NCBI RefSeq assembly: GCF_032854445.1
Contig: NC_088300.1
Location: 1,240,001-1,304,000 of the forward strand
Reading direction: 5' to 3'
Source: Liolophura sinensis
Taxonomy: Eukaryota > Mollusca > Polyplacophora > Chitonida > Chitonidae
DNA: 64,000 nucleotides
Position 1 is the stretch's first letter; each line of letters begins with the position of its first letter. The notes below the pieces were generated by a model. It did no database searches. It saw only the letters and a program-made list of their open reading frames with translations, and was not told the origin of the DNA. A program made the position numbers and the translations under genes. Shown in pieces: positions 61,026-64,000 of this stretch.

Positions 61026-61790
61026 GTAAGTTATCACACACCTGTTATGTTAGGTGTCAGGATATGTGTGATGAACAACTCTAGTCCTCAGCAATAGCAT
61101 CAGATGGTGGTTAGAATGAAGAGATTACAGGTAAGTTATCACACACCTGTTATGTCAGTTGTCAGGGTGTATGTGATGAACAGCTCTAGTCCTCAGTAAT
61201 AGTGTCACCTGGTGGTGAGAATGAAGAGGTTACAGGTAAGCTATCACACACGTGTTAGGTTTAGGTGTCAGAGTGTATGTGATGCACAGCTCTAGTCCTC
61301 AGCAATAGTGTCACCTGGTGGTTACACATGTCATCACACACCTGTTAGGTTTAGGTGTCAGAGTGTATGTGATGAAAAGCTCTACTACTCAGCAGCAGTC
61401 TCACCTGGTGGTTAGAATAAAGAAGTTACAGGTAAGTCATCACACACCTGTTTTGTTATGTGTCATGATATGTGTGATGAACAACTCTTGTCCTCAGCAA
61501 TAGTGTCACCTGGTGGTGAGAATGAAGCGATTACAGGTAAGTCATCACACACCTGTTTTGTTAGGTGTCATGATATGTGTGATGAACAACTCTTTTCCTC
61601 AGCAATAGTGTCACCTGGTGGTGAGAATGAAGCGATTACAGGTAAGTCATCACACACCTGTTTTGTTAGGTGTCATGATATGTGTGATGAACAACTCTTG
61701 TCCTCAGCAATAGTGTCACCTGGTGGTCACACATAAGTCATCACACACCTGATATGTTAGGTGTCAGGATATGTGTGGTGAACAACTCTC
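60969..61790 (+). repeat. 105-bp array derived from exon 2 of the CFAP97-like gene, 8 copies plus an end
   Basis: The first unit starts inside the exon (caactccaatcctcaacaat) and runs through the donor into the intron. Later copies start at about 61076, 61181, 61287, 61377, 61482, 61587 and 61692. Donor-like caggtaag recurs with its GT at 61131, 61236, 61431, 61537 and 61642. Two copies (near 61320 and 61730) lack the donor part through a deletion of about 15 bp. Stops and substitutions show that the copies are no longer coding. Confidence 0.9.
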
Positions 61791-62206
61791 GTTTTCATTT
61801 CATGTTTTAGAAATGTACATGTACAGGAATCTATGCAAGAATGTTGATGCATGAATCTGAGATAATAATTACTGTTTAGAAGAATGCGTTACACACATAT
61901 ATACATGTACATGTACCTTCGTTGATACAAGTTGTCATGGAAAGCAGCTGTACTGAATTTATGATGCCAATCTGAGTAATTAACCTGTGTTCTTCACAGC
62001 AAACATTCCAGGCAGGTTGTTATGTTTTGTGTTCATCCGTTGGCATGGTAACCTGTTACTATGGCAACTAACAAACATTCGTGTAATAGTTAGCCTGTAG
62101 ACCTGTGTTACTGGTGGCTGGCAGTTGCTTAGCTGTGTGTGTTCCCTCATTGGAAATTTAGGTGTAAAGTTAGTTTACACGGTAGGCTGAGTCAGAACTA
62201 ACTCAT

Positions 62207-62277
62207 CGGTTTGTAGAGATTGATGTGGCAGGGGTAATGGCCCAATCTCACCCTGCCAGAGGAAATTGAGCAAACCG
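62207..62277. repeat. Imperfect hairpin
   Basis: The outer arms cggtttg and caaaccg and the inner arms ggcaggg and ccctgcc pair across a 17-base loop; it may be the remnant of a foldback element. Confidence 0.4.
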
Positions 62278-62429
62278 GTCTATTGTGTATGTTATTGTGC
62301 TAGTGATAAATGTTACCAGTCTGTAATTAGACATTCAATAAAATGACATAGTGTTTTCAGTATGCTGAAAGAACCAGGGTAGGATACATACCAGGACATG
62401 TGGCAGAGGAAAATGACAGATAATGTTTA

Positions 62430-62575
62430 CTTAGTAAGCAAGGAAAACCCACAACTGTCTGCAGGTTGCAGGCAGACCTTCCCACGTACGGCCGTACAGG
62501 AACTTGACATGAACTCACAGTGACGCACTGGCAAAAGGCTCCTAGGCCATTGCACCTTGATGGCATGCCAACCAT
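62430..62575 (+). repeat. Interspersed repeat copy, partial
   Basis: It shows aaaacccacaactgtctgca, ggttgcaggcagacc, ttcccacgtacggccg and catgaactcacag in family order. Confidence 0.6.
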
Positions 62576-63356
62576 TACCAGTTTACTGACAACTAGAATG
62601 GTCTATCATAAGTAGGGACAGGCTGCTTTGAACTGGAAAATGAAATGACATGGCACTTTTGTTTTGACATGTACGTTAATCTTTAGGTGGTCTTTAACAT
62701 AGCGTAAAAGAGACATATTGCTGACAGCGAAAAAATTTAGCTGTTATTTTAGCCCTCCTGTACAAATAATTCAGAGTTGAGACAGGAAGTTTGCTAACAT
62801 GTGTATGTATCTGACTTTGAGTTGACAACTGATCGGTCAGTTTTATCCCAGTTTTCCTATTTCGAAACAGTAACCAAAGACTGGCTTTTTTTGACTCGGC
62901 TACTTCCCCCTTGTTGTTTAGACAGCGGGAGATGTTTAACGATATGTGAAATGTCTGACTAATGTAGTTCAGTTTTGCAGTACTGGTCTTTGGGAATTAT
63001 GAAAACTGTATAACATATTATTGATAGAAAGGAAGGTTGTATTTGGTTTACTAGACGTATAATTTACTTTGAACCTGTCATGTTTTTTACATGTGCAATC
63101 CATGAATGAACTTTGCATTGTGGGAATCTTTGCATTGCCTTATTAGCATGTTGTTTTGTTGGTCAAACAGTTTAGACCATTGACAGATTTCCCCTTATAA
63201 TTCTCTCAGTTGACATTTTTTCAAAAAATATAGGCCCAGAAGGTTAAGAGTCAGGCGCAACGCATTTTCGTTTGGCTGAAGCAAAATTTTGAATTTCTTT
63301 CAGCCCTGTGTCCCTTTAAGGTTAATCCTTAACTAATACTGTTAATACAGGGGAGT

Positions 63357-63430
63357 AAGATATATGGCTCTGTGGTAAGACACCTGACTCGAACAGAGGT
63401 GCACTAGGTACAGGTTCGATCCAAGTCTTA
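63357..63430 (+). repeat. tRNA-like sequence (SINE head or pseudogene)
   Basis: The A box tggctctgtggtaagaca and B box ggttcgatcc are spaced as in a tRNA, but the flanking arms do not pair well. It is probably the promoter part of a SINE. Confidence 0.45.
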
Positions 63431-64000
63431 AAAACGGGTTTTGGTGACTAGTGAATAGTGGGAAAGTAAGCCAAGGTCGGTGGTTTATCCTTGTCTATCA
63501 TTGTCTATCATAGAACTGGCCACCATTTTGTAGAAGTAACTATAAACAAATAAATCAATAAACAAAAACAAAAAAAATTAGTAAATTAACAAGCGAAGTA
63601 AATTGCATTCGTAATGAATGAGGACTGAATTCCAGTGAATAAAACTGACGAATTACAGGAGAATATCTGAGGAAATGTGCTATTCTAAGGCAGCTATGGC
63701 TCCAGTGTGCAAACCACACTTAGTACTATTGCCATTATTAGTCAGTTTACAGTTCATGATAAAGTGATCGAATAAATGTAAGTGTATGCTGTACAAATTA
63801 TGCACAGGTACATGCAGCTGGTGAGTTAGCATGAGACTTTTAAACTATCTACTTTATTTTGTATTTAAAATGGAAATTGTGAATATTTTTGGTAAACCTG
63901 TTCTGCTTAAACTTTGACTTCGTGACAACTCTGTCAAGATGCCAGAGAAGTGTGTTCATCTTTATCCCATGCTTCATTGAACTGGTGAAAAGCAAGCATA

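Larger units (their letters stand above)
61800..64000. other. Intron sequence, no supported exon
   Basis: I searched for a third exon of the CFAP97-like gene and found none that I can support. It contains an imperfect hairpin (62207-62277), a repeat copy (62430-62575) and a tRNA-like block (63357-63430). Confidence 0.5.

Noticed and set aside
62361..62378. 18-nt third exon of the CFAP97-like gene (acceptor ttttcag, donor gtagga)
   Set aside because: Too short to support by content and no homology evidence; listed only because its borders fit phase 0.

Overview
The window is animal nuclear DNA: widely spaced coding exons with GT..AG introns, no operons, abundant intronic minisatellites, tRNA-derived repeats, foldback elements and one long LINE. 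Protein similarity recalled from memory, and an interspersed repeat with the core tgattggtgttttacgcc that I associate with bivalves, gastropods and related lophotrochozoans, suggest a marine mollusc or close relative. The species cannot be named from sequence alone.

Four protein-coding genes are supported. (1) TTC27 on the minus strand: its ATG is at 21477 and 17 exons run leftward to 73; the last ~190 residues lie beyond base 1. (2) COG2 on the plus strand: 18 exons from 21902/21920 to the stop at 41018, giving 738 aa from the second ATG, the human length. TTC27 and COG2 are head to head, with 424 bp between start codons. (3) SAYSD1 on the minus strand: two exons, 44454-44323 and 43636-43226, 180 aa, convergent with COG2. 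(4) The 5' part of a gene with a CFAP97/Hemingway-like N-terminus on the plus strand: exons 50280-50387 and 60945-61025, with the rest beyond the window. All exon junctions listed keep the reading frame.

By length the window is dominated by tandem repeats. About 20 kb of the 64 kb is minisatellite with units of 15 to 105 bp, nearly all in introns. The largest arrays are a 61-bp unit of about 99 copies (53040-59085), a 54-bp unit (22455-24945), a 39-bp unit (36515-38265), a 42-45-bp unit (28385-29905), a 51-bp unit (3196-4480), a 29-bp unit (39290-40435), a 41-bp hairpin-rich unit (19905-20965) and a 75-bp unit (1244-2287). They create many long but meaningless open frames.

Mobile DNA: a nearly full-length I/Nimb-like LINE (11868-16755) lies in sense orientation in TTC27 intron 5, flanked by a 12-bp target duplication; it is dead through frameshifts and loss of the reverse transcriptase core. 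There are also three copies of a ~200-bp foldback (MITE) family, a 640-bp element with 208-bp inverted arms, a 253-bp foldback element, two copies of a tRNA-headed SINE and about ten copies of the lophotrochozoan-type interspersed repeat.

No new enzymatic or defence system is visible. The most unusual signals concern splicing and repeats: a 61-bp array in which most units hold an acceptor-like site, a 33-nt open segment and a donor-like site; a 105-bp array made of copies of the donor half of a coding exon; and a partial tandem duplication of COG2 exon 17.
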